NCBI GenBank assembly: GCA_934446465.1
Contig: CAKSEF010000058.1
Location: 1 to 9,467, forward strand
Direction of reading: 5' to 3'
Source: an uncultured Oscillospiraceae bacterium
GTDB taxonomy: Bacteria > Bacillota > Clostridia > Oscillospirales > JAAYXM01
Length of the DNA stretch: 9,467 nucleotides
A program made the position numbers and the translations under genes. The notes under the pieces are model-generated. The model saw only the letters and a list, made by a program, of their open reading frames with translations. It was not told the DNA's origin and searched no databases. This document shows positions 1-6,752 of the stretch, piece after piece; position 1 is the stretch's first letter; each line of letters starts with the position of its first letter.

Positions 1-249
1 CTCGGGCGAAAAATCGCTGTGTCCCGGGGTGTCTATGAGCGTGAACTCACGTTCCCCCGCCGAAAATGATGCGGCATCGGAAAATACAGTTATCCCCCGC
101 TCGCGCTCGATTGCACTGTGGTCCATAACCGAATCGGCGTTGTCAACGCGTCCGAATGTTCTTACCGCACCCGTTTCATAGAGTATTCTTTCGGAAAGAG
201 TGGTTTTCCCCGCATCAACGTGTGCGAGTATTCCAAGCGTTATCTTCAC
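1..249 (-). CDS. TetM/EF-G-type translational GTPase, N-terminal part (runs off left edge)
   Basis: Only the first 83 residues are present; the gene continues beyond position 1. The product starts MKITLGILAHVDAGKTTLS and carries the translational GTPase G-domain signatures: G1 P-loop AHVDAGKTT at residues 9-17, the G2 threonine in ERGIT (T54), and G3 DTPGH at 73-77. The short N-terminus running straight into the P-loop, and the spacing G1-ILYETGAV-RERGIT-DTPGH, resemble the ribosomal protection family (TetM/TetO and chromosomal relatives) more than housekeeping EF-G or LepA. Family members bind the ribosome and hydrolyse GTP; the resistance types release tetracycline. The start is GTG at 249-247, because the ATG one base further upstream (251-249) is followed at once by TGA. 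AGGTGAGG at 260-253 is the ribosome site. Whether it gives resistance cannot be judged, since domains II-V are missing; a housekeeping-like EF-G paralogue is equally possible. Confidence 0.88.
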   Translation of the reverse strand, partial: MKITLGILAHVDAGKTTLSERILYETGAVRTFGRVDNADSVMDHSAIERERGITVFSDAASFSAGEREFTLIDTPGHSDFSPE

Positions 250-269
250 ATTCCTCACCTGCCCGTTTT

Positions 270-298
270 ATTTTAACACACGTCATGTATTCATGCAA
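270..298 (-). promoter_or_regulatory. Probable promoter of the TetM-like GTPase gene
   Basis: Read on the minus strand, an extended -10 element TGTTAAAAT (TG at 278-277, TAAAAT at 275-270) lies 17 bp downstream of TTGCAT (298-293). The -35 match is weak, but the TG extension compensates. Transcription would start near 263, leaving a leader of about 14 nt that holds just the ribosome site. Confidence 0.55.
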
Positions 299-306
299 GA
301 AGTGTG

Positions 307-336
307 TTTCGATAATTATTTATCGTTTTTCGATAA
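307..336. promoter_or_regulatory. Operator-like cluster of three CGATAA half-sites
   Basis: Three copies of one hexamer occur in 27 bp: CGATAA at 310-315, its inverse TTATCG at 320-325, and CGATAA at 331-336. The first two form a perfect palindrome with a 4-nt spacer (310-325). The last two form an inverted repeat with a 5-nt spacer (320-336). The longer word TTTCGATAA is repeated directly at 307-315 and 328-336, 21 bp apart, which is two helical turns. The cluster lies between two divergent promoters and ends 8 bp before the -35 box of the plus-strand operon. That geometry fits a regulator binding site; the HTH protein encoded at 893 is the obvious candidate. Binding is inferred, not shown. 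Confidence 0.5.
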
Positions 337-343
337 AAACTTA

Positions 344-372
344 TTGACAAACATAATATTGTGATATATAAT
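344..372 (+). promoter_or_regulatory. Consensus sigma-A-type promoter of the DUF2975-HTH-DUF4173 operon
   Basis: The -35 box TTGACA (344-349) and -10 box TATAAT (367-372) are both perfect and sit at the ideal 17-bp spacing. The sequence upstream is very AT-rich, like an UP element. The predicted start point is about 379, giving a leader of about 24 nt that contains AGGAGG (389-394). So perfect a core promoter usually needs restraint, which is consistent with repression or with the upstream half-site cluster being regulatory. Confidence 0.85.
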
Positions 373-402
373 AATGCCACAAAGTTTTAGGAGGCATTGA
401 GG

Positions 403-879
403 ATGAAGGAGAACACATTCATTCATCGAATGACGAAGAACATACTCAATATTTTAATTGCAGTCGGAGTACTTTGCTCATTCGGAAGCTTTTACATAGC
501 GAGGCTCATCACGGCGCTCGGCGGCTACGGTGAAAAGAACGTCTTCGGAGCGGCGGCAAACGCTTCAGTTTTTCTCGCCGTAATCTTGTTTGTTTCGGGA
601 CTTATGTCGGTTTACATTCTTTATAATCTCAAGCTGATGTACAAAACTCTGCTCGGAGGAGACCCGTTTGTGCGCGAGAACATAGTCTGTCTCAGGCGCA
701 TGGCTCTGACGTGCCTGTTTATTGCGGTGATATATTTTTTCAAAGCTTTCTTCTTTTTCACTTTTACAACGCTTGCCGTCTGCGTAACATTTTCAATCGC
801 TTCGCTCTTCTGCCTTACGCTCAAAGACGTTTTCAAGCGGGCAATAAATCTCAAAGAAGAAAACAATCTTACGATATAG
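403..879 (+). CDS. DUF2975 membrane protein (YoaS-like)
   Basis: A 158-residue integral membrane protein with four predicted transmembrane helices at roughly residues 13-34, 50-74, 97-117 and 120-142. It shows the DUF2975 hallmarks: a GGDPFVRENIVCLRRMA segment between helices 2 and 3, and a C-terminal LKEENNLTI tail. No enzymatic motif is visible and the function of the family is unknown. In Bacillus subtilis the family member YoaS is encoded beside the small HTH regulator YozG, and the same pairing is seen here with the gene at 893. I chose ATG 403 because AGGAGG at 389-394 lies 8 nt upstream; the in-frame TTG at 397 is only 2 nt from the ribosome site. The likely role is a membrane partner or sensor for the HTH protein, but that is inference from gene context only. 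Confidence 0.85.
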   Translation: MKENTFIHRMTKNILNILIAVGVLCSFGSFYIARLITALGGYGEKNVFGAAANASVFLAVILFVSGLMSVYILYNLKLMYKTLLGGDPFVRENIVCLRRMALTCLFIAVIYFFKAFFFFTFTTLAVCVTFSIASLFCLTLKDVFKRAINLKEENNLTI

Positions 880-892
880 GGGTTGATATGAC

Positions 893-1096
893 GTGGCAAT
901 TGTTATAAACCTTGACGTTATTATGGCAAAGCGGAAAATCGGACTCTCTGAGCTTGCCGAAAAAGTCGGCATAACCCAGGCTAATCTTTCCATATTGAAA
1001 AATAATAAGGCGCGTGCCATTCGTTTTTCCACGCTTGAGGAGCTTTGCCGCGTACTGCGGTGTCAGCCGTCCGACATACTTGAGTACAGGGAGTGA
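893..1096 (+). CDS. Small Cro/CI-type HTH transcriptional regulator (YozG-like)
   Basis: A 67-residue single-domain DNA-binding protein. It opens MAIVINLDVIMAKRK and contains the helix-turn-helix LSELAEKVGITQANLSILKN at about residues 19-38, followed by the RFSTLEELCRVLRCQPSDILEY block typical of the YozG/HTH_26 group. Its length equals that of the family, so it is complete and has no ligand domain. The start is GTG 893: family members begin exactly at this MAI-x-NLD segment, and AGGGG (878-882) lies 10 nt upstream. The nearer ATG at 888 is out of frame and stops after six codons. The gene follows the DUF2975 gene by 13 nt and precedes the DUF4173 gene by 4 nt, so all three are probably co-transcribed. 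It may bind the CGATAA cluster upstream of the operon; that is inferred. Confidence 0.88.
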   Translation: MAIVINLDVIMAKRKIGLSELAEKVGITQANLSILKNNKARAIRFSTLEELCRVLRCQPSDILEYRE

Positions 1097-1100
1097 TATT

Positions 1101-2480
1101 ATGGAAATCTCAAGAGATAAAATGATATTGTTTTTAACCCACATAGCAATCACATTCACAGTGTTTTATATTTGTGTTTCAGATTCTTTTTCGGGGCTCG
1201 GGCTTGCGGTTTTCGGAATGATTGAGCTTATATATTCCCTTATTTTGTGCAGGAATAAGAAATATGCAATCATAACCTGCGGCTCGGCGTTCGTGCTCTG
1301 CGCAGTTTCATTTTTCCGAGTCGGTAATGTATTTACACTTTTCAATTATATTGCGATAGTCCTGCTTCTGTCCTCAAATATCGTTCTTGCAAGCGGTGAT
1401 GTTTCGCTTCTTTCCCTGCTCTGTGCGCTTGTTGCACCGTTTAAATTCATATCTGCGCCGTTTTCTTTTATAGCGCGGGAGGAGACCCCTTCAAAGAAGC
1501 TTATTTTTTTGAAAATTCTGCTTGCCGCTGTAATAATAATCCCTTGTGTTGCGGTAGTTCTTATACTGCTCTCCTCCGCAGACCCTGTTTTCTTCCGCGG
1601 AATAGACTCGTATCTGCACAAATTCACAATCGGAATCAGCTTTTTCACGGTTGGGCGGATATGGATTTCAGTGCTTGTTTCCATATATATTTTCGGAGCA
1701 TTTTTTGCAGCCGCCGTTCCGCAAGAAAAGCAAAAATCTGAAAGGAAAGGCTCTCCTTCCTCGCAGATTCCCACGGTACTGACATTCATTCTGCTTGCAA
1801 TATATGCTGTCTTTTCAATACTTCAGATTAAATATCTCTTTTTCGGGGCAAAGCTTCCCGCAGGGATAACTTATGCCGAGTATGCGCGCCGCGGATTCTT
1901 CGAGCTTCTCGCGGTGGGCGCGGTAAATATTGCGGTTGTGCTGGCGGGGAACAAAATGTCCGCGGGAAAAACCGCATCGGTTACGCGATATGTTCTCTGT
2001 GCAATGACTGCATTTTTGATTCTTTGTTCATTTCAGAGGATGCTCCTCTATTATCGCTTGCACGGACTCACCGAGCTTCGGCTGTTCGTATTCATTTGTC
2101 TCATATTTGAGCTCGCGGGGCTTATTATTACCGTTCTGTTTTTGATGCGCCCGAAATTCTGCATTCTCCGCTCGTATCTCACGCTCGCTCTCATATTCTG
2201 GCTCACGGTAAATCTCATAAACATTCCCGCACTCACGGCAAAAGGTCAGATAGACGCATATTTTGCGGGCAAGCGTTCCGATTTAAACTATGTCTTCAGT
2301 CTCTCGTTTGACGCGTCCGATGAAATTTTCCGGCTTGTCGGAGAGGATGGTGAGGTCGGTGAAAATGCAAAAAATTACTTCTTGGAGGGCAGTCGTATTA
2401 CTGAAGGTATCTCATGGCAAAGCCAAAACCTTTCCATATTGAGATATAAGCAACTGGCATCCGAAATTTACGGAAACTGA
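1101..2480 (+). CDS. DUF4173 polytopic membrane protein
   Basis: A 459-residue, strongly hydrophobic protein with about ten or more predicted transmembrane segments and a short soluble C-terminal tail (about the last 85 residues). It has the DUF4173 landmarks: PAGITYAEYARRGFFELLAV in the middle, then HGLTELRLFVFICLIFELAGL, then a final NLINIPALTAKGQIDAYF segment leading into the soluble tail. No catalytic or transport motif is recognisable and the family has no firm function. ATG 1101 is the start, with AGGGAG (1088-1093) 7 nt before it and only 4 nt after the HTH stop codon. An upstream in-frame extension exists but overlaps the HTH gene and lacks a ribosome site. As the last gene of the operon, ended by a strong terminator, it may be the effector or target of the DUF2975/HTH pair. 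Confidence 0.85.
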   Translation: MEISRDKMILFLTHIAITFTVFYICVSDSFSGLGLAVFGMIELIYSLILCRNKKYAIITCGSAFVLCAVSFFRVGNVFTLFNYIAIVLLLSSNIVLASGDVSLLSLLCALVAPFKFISAPFSFIAREETPSKKLIFLKILLAAVIIIPCVAVVLILLSSADPVFFRGIDSYLHKFTIGISFFTVGRIWISVLVSIYIFGAFFAAAVPQEKQKSERKGSPSSQIPTVLTFILLAIYAVFSILQIKYLFFGAKLPAGITYAEYARRGFFELLAVGAVNIAVVLAGNKMSAGKTASVTRYVLCAMTAFLILCSFQRMLLYYRLHGLTELRLFVFICLIFELAGLIITVLFLMRPKFCILRSYLTLALIFWLTVNLINIPALTAKGQIDAYFAGKRSDLNYVFSLSFDASDEIFRLVGEDGEVGENAKNYFLEGSRITEGISWQSQNLSILRYKQLASEIYGN

Positions 2481-2533
2481 CATGACAAACGGCGCGGGAA
2501 TCATAGACCGCGCCGTTTGTCATGTCTTTTTTT
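2481..2533 (+). terminator. Intrinsic terminator of the DUF2975-HTH-DUF4173 operon
   Basis: A perfect 17-bp inverted repeat has its left arm at 2481-2497, a 10-nt loop at 2498-2507 and its right arm at 2508-2524. It is followed by TCTTTTTTT to 2533. The stem has a GC-rich core (GGCGCGG/CCGCGCC) and starts directly after the TGA stop at 2478-2480. The opposite strand has no U tract after the stem, so termination is mainly on the plus strand. Confidence 0.95.
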
Positions 2534-2576
2534 GTATAACCGTATATAAAAATACACATTTATTTTTTTGTCGGAT

Positions 2577-2598
2577 TATGTTATAATTGGACAACATA
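2577..2598 (+). promoter_or_regulatory. Extended -10 promoter of the hyd operon, inside an inverted repeat
   Basis: The perfect TATAAT at 2582-2587 is preceded by TG at 2579-2580 (TGnTATAAT). The -35 region (about 2559-2564, TTTATT) is poor, as is common for extended -10 promoters. Transcription would start near 2594. The inverted repeat TATGTT (2577-2582) / AACATA (2593-2598), with a 10-nt spacer, straddles the -10 box and start point, where a repressor would block RNA polymerase. The leader of about 50 nt up to ATG 2646 shows only a weak 4-bp hairpin (TGCC 2614-2617 / GGCA 2623-2626). Confidence 0.7.
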
Positions 2599-2645
2599 TG
2601 TGTGTAAAAAATATGCCGAACAGGCACATTATGGAGGGTCATTAT

Positions 2646-3122
2646 ATGAATGAGAATTTTGACTACACCGTTGTCGATGAAATCGTAGACGAAATCGGCT
2701 GTATGCAGAGTTCCGTAATAGCAATCCTGCAAAGAGTACAGGAGCATTACAGGTATCTTCCGCGCGAGGTGTTTCCTTACCTCTCAAAGAAGCTCAATGT
2801 CAGCGAAGCAAGTCTCTACGGCGTTGCCACCTTTTATGAAAACTTTTCCCTCGAGGCAAAGGGAAAGTATGTCATAAAGGTCTGCGACGGTACGGCGTGC
2901 CACGTAAGAAAATCCACACCTATTTTGGAGCGTCTGAGAAAAGAGCTCGGGCTTTCCTCCGAAAAAGCCACAACCGACGACCTTATGTTCACGGTTGAAA
3001 CGGTATCGTGTCTCGGCGCGTGCGGACTTGCCCCCGTTATCATGGTCAACGAGAAGGTTCACCCTGCAATGACTGCCGATAAGGTGTCTGAGCTTATTAA
3101 AACACTCAAGGAGGAAAATTAG
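2646..3122 (+). CDS. hydC: [FeFe]-hydrogenase subunit HydC (NuoE-like, thioredoxin-fold [2Fe-2S])
   Basis: A 158-residue homologue of the 24-kDa NuoE subunit. It has a helical N-terminal region (AILQRVQEHYRYLPREVFPYLS, a typical NuoE motif), then a thioredoxin-like domain with the full [2Fe-2S] ligand set C80-x4-C85 (CDGTAC) and C122-x3-C126 (CLGAC), followed by GLAPVIMVNEKVHP. In trimeric hydrogenases this subunit sits beside HydB and takes part in electron transfer around the flavin. ATG 2646 is the start, with GGAGGG (2633-2638) 7 nt upstream. In-frame ATGs at 2598, 2613 and 2631 lie in the leader without ribosome sites, and residues before 2646 are unlike NuoE. It is first in the operon and hydB begins 3 nt after its stop. 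The same fold serves in complex I and formate dehydrogenases; the hydA neighbour fixes the assignment. Confidence 0.94.
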   Translation: MNENFDYTVVDEIVDEIGCMQSSVIAILQRVQEHYRYLPREVFPYLSKKLNVSEASLYGVATFYENFSLEAKGKYVIKVCDGTACHVRKSTPILERLRKELGLSSEKATTDDLMFTVETVSCLGACGLAPVIMVNEKVHPAMTADKVSELIKTLKEEN

Positions 3123-3125
3123 CTT

Positions 3126-5000
3126 ATGAAACTCACAAGAGATTCTCTTATAAAGCTCCGTGAAGAATATTCAAGGGCTATATCTCTCGAAACAAAGCGC
3201 ATCCTTGTGTGTGCGGGAACAGGCTGTATTTCAAGCGGTTCGCTTGAGATATACAACCGTTTGTCCGAGCTTCTCCGCAAAAGGAATATTCCCTGCTCGG
3301 TCGAGCTTTCCGAGGATGCAGACAGGGAAACCTGCGGAATAAAGAAGAGCGGCTGCCACGGCTTCTGCGAAAAAGGCCCGCTCGTTCGAATCGAGCCTCA
3401 GGGCTGGCTCTACACGAAAGTGTCGCTTGACGACTGCGAAGAAATTATCGATAAAACAATCATCGCAGGCGAGCATATAGAGCGTCTTGCATATTCAAAG
3501 GACGGCATTTTATATAAGCGCAACGATGAAATTCCGTTCTACGAAAAGCAGACGCGCGTTGTTCTTGAGCACTGCGGTCATATAGACGCAACATCTATCA
3601 AGGAGTACATAGGCATGGTCGGCTACCGCGGACTTGAACGTGCGCTCTTTGACATGACTTCCGATGATATTATAAATGAAATTGCAGAATCCAACCTCCG
3701 CGGAAGAGGCGGCGGCGGATTCCCGATGGCACGCAAGTGGGCGGCTGTTAAAAAGCAGAAATCGCCGCACAAGTATGTCGTATGTAACGGCGACGAGGGC
3801 GACCCCGGCGCGTTCATGGACAGAAGCATAATGGAAGGCGACCCGCACCGCATGATAGAGGGTATGATTATCGCCGGCATCGCCTGCGGTGCATCAGAGG
3901 GCTATATCTACGTCCGCGCAGAGTATCCGATTGCGGTTGAGCGTCTCGCCAACGCGATTAAGCAGGCGACAGAGTACGGACTTCTCGGAGATAACATTCT
4001 CGGAACCGACTTCTCCTTCCACATTCATATAAACCGCGGTGCAGGCGCATTCGTCTGCGGCGAAGGAAGCGCACTGACAGCTTCAATCGAAGGAAAGCGC
4101 GGTATGCCCCGCGTTAAGCCCCCGAGAACGGTTGAGCACGGGCTCTTTGATATGCCGACATCGCTTAACAATGTAGAGACATACGCAAACGTACCCCTTA
4201 TAATTACAAAGGGCGCCAAGTGGTATAAGACGATAGGTCCGGAGAACAGCCCCGGAACAAAGGCATTCGCTCTTACAGGAAACATTGCAAACACCGGACT
4301 CATTGAGGTGCCGATGGGAACCACGCTCCGCGAGGTTATATTTGACATCGGCGGCGGTATGCGCGGAGACGCAAAGTTCAAGGCCGTTCAGATAGGCGGT
4401 CCTTCCGGCGGATGTCTTACGGAAAAAGACCTTGACATTCCCCTCGACTTTGACTCTCTCGGAAAAGTCGGCGCAATGATAGGCTCGGGCGGTCTTGTTG
4501 TTATGGACGACAAGACGTGCATGGTAGAGGTTGCGCGCTTCTTCATGAACTTTACGCAGAATGAATCGTGCGGAAAGTGCGTTCCCTGCCGTGAAGGCAC
4601 GAAGCGTATGCTTGCAATCCTCGAACGCATAGTTGAAGGAAAGGGCGAGGACGGCGACATCGAGCTTCTCCTGGAGCTTGCCGATACCATTTCCTCCACC
4701 GCGCTCTGCGGTCTCGGAAAGACGGCACCGTCGCCCGTTTTAAGCACAATTAAAAACTTCCGCGAGGAGTATGAGGCTCATATTTACGAAAAGCGCTGTC
4801 CGGCCGGAGCCTGCTCAAAGCTTAAGAAAATTGAGATTGACCCCGAAAAGTGCAAGGGCTGCTCCAAGTGCTCGCGCACCTGCCCCGTTTCGGCAATCAG
4901 CGGTAAAATAAAAGAACCGTTTGTTATAGACCAGAAAAAATGTATCAAATGCGGTTCGTGCGTTTCAGCATGTCCGTTCGGTGCTATCAAGGAGGCTTAA
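3126..5000 (+). CDS. hydB: [FeFe]-hydrogenase subunit HydB (NuoF-like FMN/NAD(H) subunit)
   Basis: A 624-residue flavoprotein that exchanges electrons between NAD(H) and the iron-sulfur relay; in bifurcating hydrogenases its FMN is the proposed splitting site. Domains in order are as follows. First is a thioredoxin-like [2Fe-2S] domain with C29-x4-C34 and C77-x3-C81. Next is the NuoF 51-kDa domain with the glycine-rich GRGGGGFP (from G193) and the CNGDEGDPGAF segment (N221) for FMN/NADH. An SLBB region follows, then the NuoF [4Fe-4S] site C482-x2-C485-x2-C488 with C528. Last is a C-terminal bacterial-type ferredoxin with two CxxCxxCxxxC sets (C576, 579, 582, 586 and C606, 609, 612, 616). The extra N- and C-terminal domains distinguish HydB from complex I NuoF. 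AAGGAGG (3108-3114) lies 11 nt before the ATG, overlapping the hydC end. hydA follows after 6 nt. Confidence 0.95.
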   Translation: MKLTRDSLIKLREEYSRAISLETKRILVCAGTGCISSGSLEIYNRLSELLRKRNIPCSVELSEDADRETCGIKKSGCHGFCEKGPLVRIEPQGWLYTKVSLDDCEEIIDKTIIAGEHIERLAYSKDGILYKRNDEIPFYEKQTRVVLEHCGHIDATSIKEYIGMVGYRGLERALFDMTSDDIINEIAESNLRGRGGGGFPMARKWAAVKKQKSPHKYVVCNGDEGDPGAFMDRSIMEGDPHRMIEGMIIAGIACGASEGYIYVRAEYPIAVERLANAIKQATEYGLLGDNILGTDFSFHIHINRGAGAFVCGEGSALTASIEGKRGMPRVKPPRTVEHGLFDMPTSLNNVETYANVPLIITKGAKWYKTIGPENSPGTKAFALTGNIANTGLIEVPMGTTLREVIFDIGGGMRGDAKFKAVQIGGPSGGCLTEKDLDIPLDFDSLGKVGAMIGSGGLVVMDDKTCMVEVARFFMNFTQNESCGKCVPCREGTKRMLAILERIVEGKGEDGDIELLLELADTISSTALCGLGKTAPSPVLSTIKNFREEYEAHIYEKRCPAGACSKLKKIEIDPEKCKGCSKCSRTCPVSAISGKIKEPFVIDQKKCIKCGSCVSACPFGAIKEA

Positions 5001-5006
5001 TCGAAT

Positions 5007-6701
5007 ATGAACAAGAAATCGACAATGACTATTGACGGAATAACCGTTGAGCTTAACGGCGAAAAGAACCTTCTTGAAGTAATCCGCAAGGCAGGAATCA
5101 AGATGCCCACATTCTGTTACCATTCCGAGCTTTCAATATACGGCGCGTGCCGTATGTGCATGGTAGAAACGGGCAAAGGAAAGGTTGAGGCCGCGTGTTC
5201 GACTCCGCCGAGATCCGGAATGTCAATTAAGACCAACACAGAGCGTCTCCGCAAGTACCGCAAGAACATTCTTGAGCTTCTTCTCGCAAACCATTGCAGA
5301 GACTGCACAACGTGCAGCAACAATCACAAGTGCAAGCTCCAGGACCTTGCGATGCGCTTTAATATACGTGGGGTCCGTTTCCCGAACACCTCACCCGACC
5401 CGAAGATAGACAATTCTTCCCTCTGCATCACAAGGGATGTTCACAAATGTATCCTCTGCGGAGACTGTGTACGCGTCTGCAACGAAATTCAAAATGTCGG
5501 CGCAATCGACTTTGCACACCGCGGTTCAAAAATGCAGATAAGCACGGCATTCGGAAAACCCATTGCAGAAAGCGAATGCGTAGGCTGCGGTCAGTGCGCC
5601 GCCGCCTGCCCGACCGGTGCAATAGTAGTCCGCGACAATTCCGAAAGCGTTCTCAGAGCTCTTGACGACGATTCAACGCACGTTACGGTGCAGATTGCTC
5701 CTGCCGTCAGAGTCGGACTCGGCAAGGAATTCGGATTACCGAATGATGCAAACTCAATGGGTCTCATAGTTGCGGCTCTCCGCAAAATGGGATTTGACGA
5801 AATATACGACACTTCTACGGGCGCCGACCTTACGGTAATCGAAGAGAGCGCCGAGTTTGTCAGGAAAAAGCTTGAAAATGACGACGGAAGCGGTATGCCG
5901 TTATTTACGTCCTGCTGCCCCGCATGGGTCAATTTCTGCGAGAAAAAATATCCCGAGCTTCTTCCTTACGTCTCAACCTGCCGTTCGCCCATGCAGATGT
6001 TTGCGGCAGTGATAAAGGAGAGTATGCGAAAGTCGTCAAAGAAGAACGTACACGTTGCAATAATGCCGTGTACCGCCAAGAAATTTGAAGCTTCCCGCAG
6101 CGAATTTAAGCACGGCAGCGAGCCTAATGTGGATTTCGTTATCACGACTCAGGAGCTTATTTCCATGATTAAGGAATCGGGAATCATATTCTCCGAGCTG
6201 GAGCCCGAAGCTGTCGACCAGCCCTTCGGAACGATAAGCGGTGCCGGCGTCATATTCGGCGTTACGGGCGGTGTTACCGAAGCTGTTCTCAGACGTCTCG
6301 TAGAGGACCGTTCACGCGCGGCTCTCACGGCAATAGCATACCATGGAATACGCGGCATGGAAGGCGTCAAGGAAGCGACAATCACTCTCGGAGAGAGGGA
6401 GCTCAAAATAGCCGTTTGCAGCGGTTTGCGTAATGCAAGCGATCTCATTGACCGCATAAAGGCGGGCGAGCATTATGACTTCGTTGAGGTCATGGCGTGC
6501 CCGGGCGGATGCGTAAGCGGTGCGGGTCAGCCGTTCGCCCACTTCGAGGATAAGTGCGAGCGCGGAAACGGACTCTATTCCGCAGATAGGCTCTGCAACA
6601 TCAAGCGAAGCAATGACAACCCGCTCATGAAGGAGCTGTATGACGGAATCCTCAAGGGACGCACACACGAGCTTCTCCATGTTGACTACATCGGCAAATA
6701 A
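5007..6701 (+). CDS. hydA: [FeFe]-hydrogenase catalytic subunit HydA (H-cluster)
   Basis: A 564-residue cytoplasmic enzyme that reversibly reduces protons to H2. Domains in order are as follows. First is a plant-type [2Fe-2S] domain (C37, C48, C51, C64). Next is a His-ligated [4Fe-4S] site (H96-x3-C100-x2-C103-x5-C109). Two ferredoxin clusters follow (C148, 151, 154, 158 and C191, 194, 197, 201). The H-cluster domain has all three signatures: FTSCCPAW (C303 for proton transfer, C304 ligand), MPCTAKKFE (C355) and MACPGGC (C498, C502). A C-terminal small-subunit-like segment ends NPLMKELYDGIL...HELLHVDY. The third signature continues VSGAGQP, with A where GGGQP is common. Unlike the 645-residue Thermotoga maritima HydA, there is no C-terminal [2Fe-2S] extension. 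AAGGAGG (4989-4995) precedes the ATG. NuoG or formate dehydrogenase is excluded by the complete H-cluster ligand set. The maturases HydEFG must be encoded elsewhere. Confidence 0.96.
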   Translation: MNKKSTMTIDGITVELNGEKNLLEVIRKAGIKMPTFCYHSELSIYGACRMCMVETGKGKVEAACSTPPRSGMSIKTNTERLRKYRKNILELLLANHCRDCTTCSNNHKCKLQDLAMRFNIRGVRFPNTSPDPKIDNSSLCITRDVHKCILCGDCVRVCNEIQNVGAIDFAHRGSKMQISTAFGKPIAESECVGCGQCAAACPTGAIVVRDNSESVLRALDDDSTHVTVQIAPAVRVGLGKEFGLPNDANSMGLIVAALRKMGFDEIYDTSTGADLTVIEESAEFVRKKLENDDGSGMPLFTSCCPAWVNFCEKKYPELLPYVSTCRSPMQMFAAVIKESMRKSSKKNVHVAIMPCTAKKFEASRSEFKHGSEPNVDFVITTQELISMIKESGIIFSELEPEAVDQPFGTISGAGVIFGVTGGVTEAVLRRLVEDRSRAALTAIAYHGIRGMEGVKEATITLGERELKIAVCSGLRNASDLIDRIKAGEHYDFVEVMACPGGCVSGAGQPFAHFEDKCERGNGLYSADRLCNIKRSNDNPLMKELYDGILKGRTHELLHVDYIGK

Positions 6702-6713
6702 AGTAATATAGGG

Positions 6714-6752
6714 ACACGGTCGGTGCAAATAATTGCACCGACCGTGTTTTTT
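6714..6752 (+). terminator. Intrinsic terminator of the hyd operon
   Basis: A perfect 15-bp inverted repeat has arms at 6714-6728 and 6733-6747 with a 4-nt ATAA loop. A run of T to 6752 follows. It begins 13 bases after the hydA stop codon. On the minus strand the stem is followed by CCCTA, not a U tract, so it should not efficiently stop transcripts arriving from the cupin gene. Confidence 0.95.

Noticed and set aside
156..347. Plus-strand 63-codon reading frame
   Set aside because: It is antisense to the GTPase start and runs through two promoters. It has no ribosome site and no recognisable protein.
2577..2598. Rex (NADH-sensing repressor) operator at the hyd promoter
   Set aside because: The arms resemble TTGTTAA-type half-sites only in the TGTT/AACA core, and the spacing is 2 nt too long. 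I kept it only as an unnamed inverted repeat.
3510..4747. Long minus-strand reading frames (up to 119 codons) opposite hydB
   Set aside because: They are shadows of a strongly conserved gene on the plus strand. They have no ribosome sites and unlikely compositions.
5007..6701. HydA as a NuoG or formate dehydrogenase iron-sulfur subunit
   Set aside because: The N-terminal relay is shared with NuoG, but the three complete H-cluster motifs and the small-subunit-like C-terminus are specific to [FeFe]-hydrogenase.
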